DNA of 64,000 nucleotides from Cristatella mucedo (taxonomy: Eukaryota > Bryozoa > Phylactolaemata > Cristatellidae). Of this stretch, positions 1-34,362 are shown piece after piece. The stretch is taken from assembly GCA_009760855.2 (NCBI GenBank), contig WPIO01000062.1:2020001-2084000 (forward strand), in the 5' to 3' direction. The notes below the pieces were generated by a model. It was not told the DNA's origin, did not search any database, and saw only the letters and a program-made list of their open reading frames with translations. The position numbers and the translations under genes were made by a program. Positions within the stretch are counted from its first letter, which is position 1. Each line of letters starts with the position of its first letter.

Positions 1-16
1 AGCATTTCTAAATGAT

Positions 17-18
<2 letters not shown>

Positions 19-54
<36 letters not shown>
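19..54. repeat. (GA)n microsatellite
   Basis: About 36 bp of GA, then GAGGAA units to about 70. Confidence 0.95.
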
Positions 55-58
<4 letters not shown>

Positions 59-659
59 GAGAGAGGAAGAGAACAAGCTGTTTGATAATTCTGCTAGTGG
101 CTGTATGGGTTTTCTGTGTCTCCGTGCCTTTTCTTCATTGTTATACGTCCCTGGGCCGGTGCATGCTCACAGAAGCAGTTAGCATGCCAGAGCAGACACA
201 GTTTTGACTCGGCCTCAGTCGAAGGCCAATGAGAATCAGATGCTCTGAACTCCTAGCTTGCTTTCCCATGTAGGTGATCTCTGATCTCAGCTTAATTAAT
301 AAACAAAACAGAGCCCCTACACAGTCACTCATAGCTAAATACAGCAGAAAGGAAACCAAGATGACAGTAAAACTACATCTTCACCGAAGCCTACTTTTGT
401 ACCAAAGACGGACGGTCAAACTGGCAACGGCTATCCCAGTGGTTTGCATTCTGAGAAGGCATGAGCTAGCAAATGCAAATGTTCGACAAGAGGTGGGGAA
501 TAGACTATCGAATGTTCACGTCTGGCATAAGGTGGGAACCACTTTTCTTTTTATCTCCCGACAGTGAAACCTTAAGCACCAAGATGCCAACCATCTCTAC
601 CTGCAAAATGTATGAAGAAAAAGACCTCAGACTGATTGAATATCTATATAAATAGAAAC

Positions 660-663
<4 letters not shown>

Positions 664-700
<37 letters not shown>
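664..700. repeat. (TA)n microsatellite
   Basis: About 37 bp of TA next to the tail end of a LINE-A copy; it may have grown from the LINE tail. Confidence 0.95.
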
Positions 701-702
<2 letters not shown>

Positions 703-734
703 AATGTATGTATATATACAGACACATTTGTATA

Positions 735-1440
735 GCTCCCTCAGAAAACTTAATCTCTTTCTAGGTACTTTACTTCATATACTTTAGATGCTGTAAAGAA
801 AGCATGGTCGAATGGTTAGAGGTAATATGCACAGTGTCAACAAGCCTAATAAACTTAGAGGTAACATGCACATTGTTAACACGCAAATGTGGTTACTGGT
901 AGCATGCACAGTGACAGCACGCATAGGCATACAAAGGCCTACAAGGACTCGGCAAATGTTTCGAGAAGTAGGTGCTTGTTTAGCTTCTTTTTAAATGCCA
1001 TGTCAGAGGACGTCGTGAGTCTGTAGGGTGAGTTCCACGCTTTGGGATCATACGAGGCAAGATCTCCAGAGAATCTGAAGTTGGTCTCCAAAGAATCTGA
1101 TGTTCGTAAGAGGTATAGCTAAACGATTTGAGTCAGAAAAGCGGTGGTTCGATGCCTAGACTGGTTTGGGAGTAGCTCTGATAAGTAGGCTGGAGCCAGC
1201 AAAAGAAGGAACCTAGAAGTGAGTGATGAAAATTTGAAGTCGATCGACTGCTTGATAGTGAGCTAGTGCAAGTCAGCAAGAAGTGATGTGATGAGGCAAC
1301 TGCGGCACTCACGACAGAGAAGCCTAGCTGCAGAGTTTTGCACCAACTAGAAGTGCCTGATTGCACACATGCAGAAATCGAGACGGGATGCCACGATTGC
1401 ATGGACCAATTTGGGTACAGTATGCCTGTCTAAGCAGGCC
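735..1440 (-). mobile_element. LINE-A 3' fragment
   Basis: It has the LINE-A tail (CAGAAAACTTAATCTCTTTC), the 3' UTR with its GTCAGCATGC-like repeats, and a degraded C-terminal coding part at 1133-1402 in minus orientation. It lies between the last visible ACSL exon and the left edge, most likely within the next ACSL intron. Confidence 0.8.
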
Positions 1441-1597
1441 TGAATTTTAGTAATGATACGATACAACACCAAGCGAGCTCATCTCAAATAACTAAAGGAA
1501 GAAAATTCCGGCCGACAGCTCACAGGCAGGCAAATCAAGGCCATGAGCCCATTGCAAGCAGGCCACGACGACGCGCCAAAACAAGAGGCGTACCCAC

Positions 1598-22830
<21,233 letters not shown>

Positions 22831-22867
22831 CTGCAAAAGGCAAGACGCTTGCACTTGCAGAAATGGC

Positions 22868-22898
<31 letters not shown>

Positions 22899-23046
22899 GG
22901 CAGGCACTTGTGGCCCATGCTGCACTCTGCCCTCCCCAAAATGGCAGCACACCATCGGGGGGGGGGGACAAGAGGGTGGGACAGCGCACCAAAACAGCGA
23001 GCCGTCCTGCGAACATCGAGGCACATAATAGATCGGGGGGGGGGGG
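22868..23046. repeat. Three poly-G runs
   Basis: A 29-base G run at 22868-22896, a shorter one at 22958-22968 and another at 23036-23046. On the ACSL coding strand these are C runs just upstream of the first visible acceptor. Lengths of such runs are often unreliable in assemblies. Confidence 0.95.
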
Positions 23047-23203
23047 CAGCGTCGCCGGCCACGGTGACACTATCAGCTGCTACTCTCCGAGAGCTTAAGG
23101 GTTAGAAGCTCATGTCAGCTCACGTCTGACTCCTTGATGTTCTGCGCTGATGTTTTCAAAGCAGCACAGCAAAATGCCTATCCTCTAGCGCTGCCAGAGC
23201 GAC

Positions 23204-23206
<3 letters not shown>

Positions 23207-23240
<34 letters not shown>
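23207..23240. repeat. (GACA)n microsatellite
   Basis: About eight GACA units followed by GA-rich sequence to about 23275. Confidence 0.95.
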
Positions 23241-23950
23241 GACAAAGAGAGAGAGACGGGGAGAGACAGAGAGAGCAAGCAGCCGCTGCCAGAACGGAAA
23301 GCATCGGCTGAACAAGAGGCAGCGGCGCGAGCGCAGATGCCACCCGTGAACCCACGAGCTCGAATTCTGCTTCGAGTCTGAACCGGAGCATCATATGGCC
23401 ACATAGCCCGCGCGTCGACATGCGAATCGAGGCAGCAGCCTCGCGGCCATAGGCGTGGTCAAAATCTACACTTGCACGGCAGCTTTTTTCCGGTGGACAA
23501 GCTGAGGAGAGAGCCAGGCGCAGGTTCGACGATTGTCATTGCAGCCATCACGGAGTGCACACCCCCTGCTCTCGTGCGCATGCACGCACAGAAACACCCA
23601 CTTTCAGAAACACATACTCGCAGAAACTCACTAGCATGCACACAGCACAGGCGCTTTCAGCCGGTAAAAAACCGACGGGCAGTGCACCGGCCGGCCGGCC
23701 GCCGACTAACTAGGAAAAGGGAAACAAACCCTTGAACAGAGAAGCAGTTAGACGACCATTTAATTGGCCGAGCACCTGATTCAGCTGGCACATGATCAGT
23801 GATAACAGAACTTTGTACCAGGCATTTCAGCAGTCAGGAGTCAGTCATGCCTTCTCCAGTACCAAACAGGTGCCTTGACGCCCGGCCTCCCTCTCCCCCA
23901 GCACCTCACGACGACTTGCTTGGCCATAATCCTGCAGTAGCAGCAGCAAG

Positions 23951-23954
<4 letters not shown>

Positions 23955-24028
<74 letters not shown>
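23955..24028. repeat. (GA)n microsatellite
   Basis: About 74 bp of perfect GA followed by degenerate GAGT/GAGAAAGAATGAG units to about 24080. Confidence 0.97.
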
Positions 24029-24030
<2 letters not shown>

Positions 24031-24164
24031 GAGTAAGTGAGAGAGAAAGAATGAGGAGTGAGTGAGAGAGAAAGAATGAGCAGCAGGTGGGTGCAGCAGC
24101 CCAGCTGCCTTGAGCTGCTCCCCCACTTTACTAGATCTGCCAAACTCAGCAATTAAAACATTAC

Positions 24165-24166
24165 AT

Positions 24167-24202
<36 letters not shown>

Positions 24203-24209
24203 ACACACA

Positions 24210-24252
<43 letters not shown>

Positions 24253-24256
24253 ACAA
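24165..24256. repeat. (CA)n microsatellite
   Basis: About 90 bp of CA with two CAGA interruptions. Confidence 0.97.
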
Positions 24257-24419
24257 TGACCAAGGTAAAGACAGCATTGAATGCCCCAGTCTTATGATGG
24301 CTCGTGCCTAGTTTGATTCTTCTTAGCAGTCGGAAAGTGCCAAGGGTATGGCAAGGAGGCCGTGAATAACTTTCGGTAACAGAAGCACTGTAGACAGGCT
24401 GACGAGGATTCGTCAAAAA

Positions 24420-27400
24420 AAGGTAATTTACTGGCCTAGCAGTCTGCTAACAGTTGCCATCTTGCTTCCGAATGCAACAACCTGCAATAGCCATCTCCTA
24501 TACTTCTGAGGAAAGAGCAATCACAAAATAACACATACTACACAAGGAAAATTATTTAAAAAAATGTGTAACACATCATAATATGCATACGAGAATTGAC
24601 TGGCCAAACATAAATGGCCAAATAGGATTACGAGCAAATAAATGATTGAGTCACAAGCAAGTGCAGTCAAGAACGACTGAAAGATTCAGGCAAAGGCAAG
24701 CAAGGCAATTGACGCTGCTAGGGGGAATGACAACTAGGTCTGGACGGCACAATTCGGTACAAGAAAAGCCCGAGCCATCGAGCAGTCACACCTCGGGTCA
24801 ACATATTCGAACATTTTCTTGACCCCACACTGGGAAGATGGGAGGGGCAGGGTAGCCTCCTTCTGCAATGGAGCAAGAAATAGACGAGAGGAGTTGGAGA
24901 AGCACGCAGATAGAAAATGCTCCACGAAGAATAAAAATGGTATCTGCAGGCCCACCGAACGAAACGAAATGCCCATTGAGACCCACAAGCAATAACAAAG
25001 CTGGTGACACAAATCGGTGTGCTCACCCACGATTTAGGACAGGGGAAGTGGCTATCTATGCGACCTGCTGAGCATGCCATAAATGCCACGAAATCGGCAT
25101 GGTACAAGCACACCTTGCTCATTAAGTCGGCGACTCGACTGGATCTTCCAAGTTCATGTTCATCAAGCCGGCTGTTTATAGCCACACTGCACGTCTTGTC
25201 ATGTCGCATGGGCAAAGCTTAGCTAAGACACTTATCGAGTTCGAACTGAATTGTACTCTTGAGATACAAGTGGTTATCTCAAGCATCATTCTGCTGAGGC
25301 CGGCCACAACAAGTTCTTCAGGTAGTCAGCCGAGGCTGCCGTTGACCTTGAGCCAGGCACACCTTGAGGAGCAAAGGTCAGACCGGAAAATGGAAGCAGT
25401 GGGACCAGCATGGTGCCACCGGCCAGACAGGGTCGGCCTGCCCTGATGAAACAGGGCACACCGGTCCTACAGTCAGCTTCTGCAAGCACCCAGAGAAATG
25501 GCCGAGCAAGGATCTTGCCAAAAAGCATCTTGCTCAGAAGCAGCATAACTGGGGGGGGTAGGGCCTTGAAATGACAAAACCACCGGTTAAACACATGTAG
25601 GTGCAGAGTCCAAGCCACCCTATTCCCGGCATGCCCTCGCCCCATGCAGACAGGCAGTAGTCATGCTGAGATTTCGGTGCCAGATCAGCTGCCTTCTGCT
25701 GTTTGCCCTCGTGCACCGAAGGTCCTCTGTGCTAACTGAGCCAGCCTCATACCAAAAACACCAATCATGGCTTTGTGTCATGGCATATGCTAAACCAATA
25801 AGACTTGAGCCGACAGGCAGCAGGCCTGAGGCTGATAAAGTAGCACAGGCAGCAGCAGTAGACCAGTAGCCACTGAAAGCGACATCAAGGTTGCTGCTGA
25901 TAACTGCAACCAGACATCTATCTAATCACCACTGCTACCACGATTGCTGGCCGGCTAGTTTGGCCAGGATCCAGCCAAGTCTACCACCAAGCAGTAGATG
26001 CAAAGAAGGTAGACTTAGATAGTGAACCAGGACAAAGTCCGAGCACCTCACAAAAATGCACTGACATCTGGCAAATGCAGCAGCAGCATGGGTGGCAGCC
26101 GACGGCTATCTGCTGCTTTAGTCTCATGCACAGGATGACACAAGTGATCGCCCCTTAATTACAGGTACACGGCACTAATTGCAGATCTGCTAGTAGCAGC
26201 CAGTTGTAAGGACTGGGTTGGGCGAGGGGAGAGAATGTGCAATGGCGACGATTGTTATTAGCTGGCTCTAGGTTTGCTGCATATAGGTGTGCCACATCAC
26301 AGTCTATGGCTCAATAAATGAACTGCAGAACCACTCACAATCTTGACAGATACCACCTTTAACCAGCACACAGCCGAATCAGAAGTTTGGATCTATATTG
26401 TGGTGTGCTCAGACAAAAAGCTAGTAAAAAGCTAGTAAAAACATGCAGGATGCATCAGTGCTAAGTAAAGATGTCACTGTCATGTTGGCAGAGCAGAATC
26501 TTGCAGTTGGCATAAGGCTGCCGTTTAGGGCTGCCCTCCATTTACTGCTGAACTAGCATCTGGCAAAGGGCCAGCCGAGCCAAGCACTACACCTCCGAAG
26601 CCTCTATGCCAATCAGGCTGCTGCTGCCGTGCAATTAATTAAGCATCGACTGTTTCTTCTGCCTTCTTCTTAGCATAGGTGGAGCTTCCAGGTTACAGGC
26701 AAGCGCTAGTCATCTCAAAAAAGCTCAACAGTAACAAAAAACCTGTTCCTTTGTACAGGCCTTCAGGATTCAAATAGTAACTCCGGAAACTAAATGCCTG
26801 CATAGGTTAACTGCAGTTCGGAGGCAGATGTGTATATGGAGATTCCTACATGAGAGAGTAACAGGCGATACCAGGCGGGTTTGAGAACTTAAGAATAGCA
26901 GCAAGTCAACTGACTAGCTCATGTCCAGGTCACCTACTACTCAAATAGCCAATATCGACCCTCCCAGCCCCAGCTCCCACCCATGTATGCATGCAGAATG
27001 TACTAAAAGGGAAAATCGTTTGCCCCGACAGAAGCCTTTTAGCTCGCCGGGCTTCATGTACCATTCATTCACCAAAGAGTATTTTACAGGCAGAACAAGT
27101 ACGGCATGGACGGCCTGCAACCACAGGAGGCAGACACTTGGGCATTTACTACAAGAGACACTATCGACACAAAATGATTCAGGAAAACAAAGCATCCTAA
27201 AAAAAACAAGCCTGCACTGTACCGAGCTCATGCTTGTGTTGACGACTCCGTCATCACTTTACGCCCCCTTGTGCTCGATCCGCCCCGAGGGACAACTAGG
27301 CAACCAGCTGCTTGGCACAGCTTAAGCAATGGACAGCTCGGAGGAAGAGCGGTGGCCAAACATCCTCCCGTAATCAGATTACTCTGGTCAGGGCAAGGCA

Positions 27401-29300
27401 TCGATTGCGGTGCAACGTATTGGTCAGCTGCTCTTGCAAACCGGTCGGCACATGCTCTCCCGCATTCACAAAGCGACAGTGAGAGTGAGTGAATGATGGA
27501 GAGTAAGAGATAAAAAATGGAGTGAGTGCGTGAGTGAGAGACTCGTACACATCCTACAGAGAGCCTGAGTTAGCACATGTAACGGCCGTAATCTTCGATT
27601 ACTCTCCAACTACAGAACCTTGTTCAGTCAGAAATGACAGCCGAGTGTGAACACTCGCGTGACGAATGTACTACATCTAGCCAATCATCTGTTTCTTGAG
27701 CTCTCGAGCAGTTTCAATATCCGGCAGCCTTCATAACTCAGCCGATAATAAGCAAACGCCTAACAGAGTGACAAGATATGAACAAGCACGCAGCACCAGC
27801 ACCTCCTTTCCTTCGACAATTCTCCAGCTAGCCGACCAGGAAAACCACATGATCAAACCACCAAAGAAGACAACAGGCTGCCATTTAGCACAAACCAGTA
27901 CCGAACTGCATAGACTGCGGTAGCTTCAATCTTCAGTCAGATTCTTTGCACATTTCAAAGTAGCAACGTGATAGCGCAACACCCCATCTGCACTGCAGCA
28001 TACTGCATATATCTAGCCGACCACCCGAGCAGCACTTAAGAGGCAATGGAGGTGGCAGCAATAGGAGTTTGCAGAGAGATCACCAACTTGGGGCTTGAAT
28101 ACGTACCCGCACATGGCACGAATCAGTCAGTTTCCTGCTGGGCTCTTGAATGAAGTAATAAGGAACATACGTCAATACATCGTAAACGAATGATATGGCG
28201 CGAAGTATACCGATCAAACCCTTTTCAACATAGGAAAAACCCATTTCCTAAAATAGAAGAAAAGTCAAGCGAAACCTTATAACATGTCAATTACAGCAGC
28301 CTATCATAGCAACGGCTGGCTACATGACAAGCTCACCTGGCCTGCAATGATGTAAGGCCATGCATCAGCATACCTAACCATCTCTGCCATCACAGCAGCA
28401 ACAAGGTACCACATCCTCGACAGAAACACATGACACAATAGCCTCTCGTTCCGTACAGTTGCTAGGGACACTACCACCCGGCTCACCCTGGCACTGGTGA
28501 AGTGGCATTTTCTACTATTGACTGCACATCATAGTCGTGCACTTGTTGATACACACGAACCAAGGTGGCTGGCTGATGGCCACAATTCGTGATCGTCCTT
28601 GGATTAGCATTGACAGTAGCTACAGAAACATCATTGCAGATATCGGTGCATGCAAGTGTGCTTGCCATGGCAGTAGACACTACATGACCAGCGATCCCTG
28701 GGTCTGATATGGGATCTCGAGCGATGGCAGCCCTATGAGAGTCTAACAAGACTAACAAGAGCCCCATTCCTAGTGCACTGCTGACCGTCCAGTAACGGTA
28801 GATATCAAGTGACCGAAACAAAATCTTGCTATCAAAAATCTGTCATGCTTTAACATTAAAATCTTAACTCCGTAGTCGCGTTTTTTTCTAAAAACAATAG
28901 CTATAGCCCATCAATCTTGACAATCCCAAAACTTGACCATGTTGGCTTAACTTTTGCTTTAAGTAAATGGCGCCCATGCTGATTTCAGGAAAGATAGTTA
29001 AGCAGGCATTCTGATTGGCCTTCACAAAATTTGCTATTATATTTGCCGGATTCAGAGTTTGTGACAAGTCTGTTTCTTCATGGGCTACATCATTTGTAGA
29101 TTTTCATAAAAAAGTTGCAAAATAACAGTATGTGAGAACTACTTCAGATAAACCTAGTAAACCTTTGTGCAGCTCTTCTCTAATCTAATCTAACCAGCTC
29201 TAATCGTAGGTGCTAAAACTGTCAAAATATTGTGCAGGCATCTGCAATGTTTAATGAGTGCACAGCGACTGACACAGCAGGCGACTAGCAAAAGCAGACA
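24420..29300. other. Upstream of the visible ACSL exons; nothing identified
   Basis: A few open frames (minus 24718-25215 and 28483-28821) show no family likeness. A degenerate GAGT-rich patch lies at 27475-27545. The missing ACSL start exon may hide here. Confidence 0.5.
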
Positions 29301-30500
29301 TGACCTATGCATCCTAACGATGCCGAAGGAACTCTCCAGAGGCTTGCGTCCGTCAAGCCAGCAGAGGGGATGCAAGCTGCAGTGGATTGGCAGTCGTAAC
29401 AGTTTTCAGCTTTCGCAGAGGCGTCAGCCTGAACACAATCGACCAGGTTCGCCAGTCGGTTCGGCCAGTGCCTGCACGCACACGCACACACGCCAGCACA
29501 CAAAAACAGCAGGGCCTCACGCCCCATTCGCGGACGGCCATGGGCGTTGACGCACGGATGCCCAAGCCCGGAGCAGCTGCGACAAGCAGCCCACACTCTA
29601 AAAAAAGGAAATGATAAAACTGGGTCGCTGCTGGGCGAAGGACAGTGCCGGCCAAGGACGTAGTCGGGAAGACGGACGGCTGCGGCACACAACAGACACG
29701 GACAGTCGCACGCTCGGCCGCTGCGTCTGGGGGGGTCAGCAGCTAGCAGATTTCGGCCGTCCCATTCCATATGCTGCTGCCGCCGCCGCCTCAGTTGCTG
29801 CTGCTGGTCCCAAGGCGTGTGCCCAGCGAGCGACCTATGGTCTCCACGCGACAAGCGGACAAAAATGAACGCTGCAGCACGCCGCAAGCGGTACGCGGAG
29901 TTCTATGCACGATGCTACCAGAGCGCCGGCTACATCTAAATGCGGCGGCGACCGGCAGCATCGCGAACCGCGCGAGTTGTTACCGGTTACAGCTGCACAA
30001 GCGACGGGCATGAGCTGCAGCGAGCAGCGAATGAGTCCGATAGTCGCCGTCAGCGCTCGGGCGCGCGCTTCCCCCAAATATGCTCCGCCGCAGCGCGACC
30101 AAGCAAAGCAACGTCCTGGCGCACAATGCGGCCACTCGTCCGATCGACGCCGCCGCCGCCACTATGCGGCGGGCCGACGGGCGGCGTGCTTCAAGCACGC
30201 CTGATAAGGTCAGCACGTCGTTCACAGCTAGCAGACAGTGCGGCGCTAAATTAAGGCCGCGACTATGCTACTTACGTCGGACACTCAGCAGGTCTTCCGG
30301 CGGCGCGGCTGCTGCGATTCCTACTAGCGTTAGAAACTCGTACGATGTCAGCACGCCAATGAATGAAAGAGGGCGGCGGGCAGCATAGATAGCCTAGATA
30401 GGCCGAGCTAGTCACGGGCCAAGGGTAAGCCAGTCATGTCACCACTTGGCAGCCATGTTACCATCCGCTGTGCGTCCGCGGATGGCGAACGTCCAGCTGC
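29300..30500 (-). promoter_or_regulatory. CpG-rich zone, candidate ACSL promoter
   Basis: The stretch is rich in CG dinucleotides (for example GCGCTCGGGCGCGCGCTTCC near 30055) and GC-rich compared with its flanks, and it lacks recognised transposons. It lies 6.5-7.7 kb upstream of the first visible ACSL coding exon, as expected for a promoter with 5' UTR exon(s). No TATA box, start codon exon or transcription start could be defined. It could equally serve a plus-strand transcript, although no plus-strand exons were found to its right. Confidence 0.35.
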
Positions 30501-32330
30501 TAGGTTAAACGGCGTGTTATGGCATGCTCAGGTATAAATTGCTCTCTCTTACAGGAAGCAGAATAAATATAATTGATGATTCCCTTGTGGGTACCTATGT
30601 AAAAGCTAGCAGTGCGACTCTGTGCTGTGAGCGAGGAATCACTTTCTTTCTGTCGATCCGGGCTAAATAGTAGCGTGGCTCTGAGTTTTTGCTACCGGGC
30701 ATTAATGCAATATTCTCGGTGATTAATCTCGGGTTATTTTGATTTGTTTCAAGTCCCTATCATTGTGCATGCTTACCCGGTCGGATTATGGCTGTGCAAG
30801 AGATTAATAACCGGTCCTAAATTATAATAACTAGGAAACCGGATGTCACAAATTATGACTGAGGCTGAATAAACTTGACATCTGCGTTAGTAGTATAGTT
30901 TGACACTTCGGAAGCAAGTACGCGACGGTACGGAAATAACGAACGCCCAAGAACAACTCGGTTTTTGGGCTCGCATGGCGACGGCTCACGACCGTTCTCT
31001 CCTGCGCCCCGCACTCCAGTCACTGCCCGCCTGTGCAGGCAGAGACTCGCCCTCACAGAACCATTTCCCAATAAATTAGTACGGCCGCTTAACCAGTGGC
31101 AATAAACGCCTACCGGCCCATACACTAATAGCACGGCAATAAAACAATCACATTACCCCTTGATCTCAAGATCGTCCTCATGAACCTGGGCTGTAGCAAA
31201 GTTATGACAGGAAAGCAAGCCCATCACACCAAAATTGGAGCGCTAGACGAAAGTGCAATAACGGCGTACAAACCAGCATCGGTCAGCTGTTCTTTTGGCT
31301 TCAAGCTAGTTAGCTGTACGCTATGAGTTGGGCTGCAGTGATATTTACTACTCGCGGTTCCTGAACGTTTACCGCTCGGAACCGGTTATGTGATAGTCCA
31401 CGGCTAGACAGAATGCAAGCCACGTAGTAGGCAGCCAGTTTTGCGATAACAGTTGAGCTGAGTTTCGCTCAAGGCCGTGAGCCGTACGAAGAGAAGTTGT
31501 ACGCCATGGCTGATACTAGATGCCTTTAACCCTCCGTCACGTTGTCGAATAGACTTATCTACCCTGTGGATACAGAAATGTTATCACTATGTATGGGTGC
31601 TCGTCTTTGGCTGCCCTGTTACGCTGCTGTCGGTACACCGACTTTCATTGATGCTGCACCCGCAATTCGCAAGTCACGTGATTCGAGGCTCAGGACTTCG
31701 CCGGCATTGATCGTGCTTCGGCTGGGACTAGCACGAGCGCTGAGTTTGAAGCCTAGTTGTTTTCTGGACGTAGAAGCCGCTCCAGCCCGTCTGTAACAAC
31801 GCACACTCGGTCCTCTTGAATCAGTCGAATAAACTGTCTGCGTTAACGACACGGACTCGCTATATTAAGATGTGCGCGGAGGTGCTAGCTCGTTACAGGT
31901 GCTGTATTTGTTGCCAAGAATGCAAGTTCTGGAGCCGCCACAGCACGCTCGTATCATGTTTTAGCTCGTCAGTCGATTTCAGTACACGAACTGTGCAACT
32001 TTTGGCTGCCGCGTCTTTTTCATCAAACTGGTGACGTTCTACTAGTGCACTTTTCGTCTTTCACCCCCCCCCCGTTCGTTTCTCTCCCCCCTGCGTTGGA
32101 CGTCTTCCCCATGGCAGCGAGTGCAATCTCCGGGAACAGCCGTCTGGATTGGTTAGTGAGGCCTATTTCTTTCAAGGGTCAATGCTGGAGCAGAGCGAAG
32201 CATATTACAAATAAATATTTCCCCTTATAAAATTGTGCTTGTAACAGGATGAAACGTTACCAAATGAACAGTATGTAGCAAGGAAAATGCCCAGCTCCCT
32301 AAATGTAGGCAAGCTAGCTTCTGATCATCA
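30500..32330. other. Intergenic, nothing identified
   Basis: No exon or transposon assigned. GTCGAATAAACTG near 31827 and TAGTCGAATAAACTGG near 45714 are similar short stretches with an AATAAA, perhaps from a shared unrecognised element. Confidence 0.5.
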
Positions 32331-32339
32331 TAATAGTAG

Positions 32340-33120
32340 TAGTATTACTATTTGTATAGCCCCAGAGAACTGAATCTCTTTCCAGGCACTTAACATATGG
32401 CGCGTATGCGAAGTATAAAAACTGACTAGTGATAATGTGCAGGCTGTCAGCTGTCAGCATAAGCGCACACAGAGCACGGTAAATGGCAAGTCGAGTGAGC
32501 TGATGTCAATCGGTAGGTAGCTCTCCGCTTTGAGAGCAGTGTGTGATTGAAGCTAAGGTCTCCAAAGGCCTTGAGTCTGGTACGCCGGAGTCAGAGGATG
32601 AAAGAACCGACTGGCGAGTCACACGACTGTCGACTCGATAAGCTGCTTGATGGCTCGCCAAAGCAGGTCGGTGAAACTGGGTGTATCATGGAAGCTTCGA
32701 CGTCCACGACAGACAAGCATAGCTGCCGAATTTTGTACTAGCAGTAAGCTTGTTATTGCACAGCTAAGAGAACCAGTAAGGAGCTAGTTACGACAGGTCT
32801 AGGCAGGATGTCAGAAATGGATCAACTAACTTGGCTATGGTAGTCACAGCCGAACTTGTGCAAGGTTACTAGAGCTGAAAGTAAGCCACCTTACCAGTGA
32901 AGCTGATTTGGTATTTAGCTGGTTACTTGGAACAGGGCAGTCGGATTTCCTGAAGAGCAGTGGACTTGCTTGAAGGTCGGGTTTTACTGTCGGGTTGAAG
33001 CTTTTCTTAACTACAAAGTTGGTTTCTTCATTCAATTTAATGAAGATGCCATTCAAGTGTGAATGTCAGGAATACGTAATTTTCTTAAGCTGCCGAGTAC
33101 AATGCATACATTGTTAAGTT
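32340..33120 (-). mobile_element. Diverged LINE-A relative
   Basis: It starts with the tail-like AGAGAACTGAATCTCTTTCC and continues with blocks similar to the LINE-A 3' UTR and C-terminal coding region (GGTCTCCAAAGGCCTTGAG, AGCTGCCGAATTTTGTAC), then a degraded RT. It is older than the other copies. Confidence 0.65.
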
Positions 33121-34180
33121 ATCAATTATTATTGAGTTAATAGCCGAGTTCACGCTCTTTGTTATCTAATGGCGTTGATGTCAATGTGCTTTGATATAGC
33201 AATTCGAACTATTTGTCTGTAACCTTAAGTTGTGCTCGCCGATGTGCGTCTGTTTAACTCGAAAAAATAATAAGTTGTAATGTGCCTGCACGGACTCTGT
33301 TTGTGCAAGATATTAATTTGATAGTAGCAATGGCCAATTAATTCAGGTTTAGCTTACTTAAGCAAGATAGTAATTCAGTTCTTCCAGTAATTATGCTGTT
33401 TTCTAGTCTTTGCCACTGTTGTCTGTTATTAACCAGAAATGACGCTTGCTAAAAACCACTAAATACACTGAAAAACACAGTTTCGCATCAGACAATGGCA
33501 GAAATGATTTTATTTAGCCCTGCGTTTCCAGTGCATGTGTACATCTTAGCTAGGTTTTGTCGTGGCTATTCCAAGTGAGATGAATGAGGCTGAGGTGCTG
33601 GAAGGCAGGGAAGAGTTAAAGCATAGGTACATGTTGAGTCGGACTAGATCGTGTGTTTGACAAATTTATTGGCAAGAGTGAGGGTATGTATTGTGTAAAG
33701 AAATTTATCTCAGACAGATCATTGGATTGCTCTGTATTTTACTGGATCACCTTATGACCACTGGCCTTCAAAAATTCATGCTTAGAAATATTTTAAAACT
33801 GAGGTAGGACTTAAACCGTTACAGTACGATGCCAGAGATGCCCATGCAAAACGACAGACCTGTAAGAAGAACTTGGTTATCGACGGCGTCAAACCTCCTG
33901 AGAGGTCTAGCAGAAATGAGAAGAGTGACTTGACCTGCTTCAGCACTCGTGAATCTAAAATGCATCCTCTGCTAAAGAATTCATTGCAAACGCTGCAGAT
34001 TATTTGACCAACATTAGCAGCAGGATCTAGCTGTTATGGTAGAGCTCGCTCTTTTGTCGAAGAATCGCGTTGGATCTTGTGGCAGAGGACCAATTCACAC
34101 TCTTTTGAGAGGCTTTACGAATGGCTCAGACCTATGGTTTTCGTATCCGATGAATGAAAGAATCCTGTTAGGCGCACTTA
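33120..34180. other. Intergenic, mostly unassigned
   Basis: 33830-33960 contains RT-like LINE remnants on the minus strand; otherwise nothing recognised. Confidence 0.4.
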
Positions 34181-34184
34181 GTCT

Positions 34185-34270
34185 CCACAAATGTAAGCAA
34201 ATGTAAAACGCCTAGAAAGAGATTGAGTTCTCTGAAGGCGCTTTATCAAGTGTGTTTTAATTATTATTAA
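34185..34270 (+). mobile_element. LINE-A tail fragment
   Basis: AAACGCCTAGAAAGAGATTG and GAAGGCGCTTTATCAAG are the conserved 3' stem-loop, followed by ATTATTATT. Confidence 0.75.
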
Positions 34271-34362
34271 CGTAATATTTCTCATGGGTTATTCTTGCTG
34301 CCTTACTTTATGTAATATATGACAAGTGATTGATTGCGTTATAGCTGCACAACCTATTTTAG

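Noticed and set aside
24718-25215. Hydrophobic minus-strand frames as the missing ACSL membrane-anchor exon
   Set aside because: No likeness to ACSL3/4 N-termini and no donor giving phase 0 into 22830 with an ATG could be argued.
28483-28821. 112-codon minus-strand open frame
   Set aside because: No recognisable domain, no splice context and ordinary composition; likely chance.
31540-31860. Possible LTR ending in CAGTCGAATAAACTG, with a partner near 45640-45780
   Set aside because: The similarity covers only a short stretch around AATAAA; no TG/CA ends or target duplications were found.
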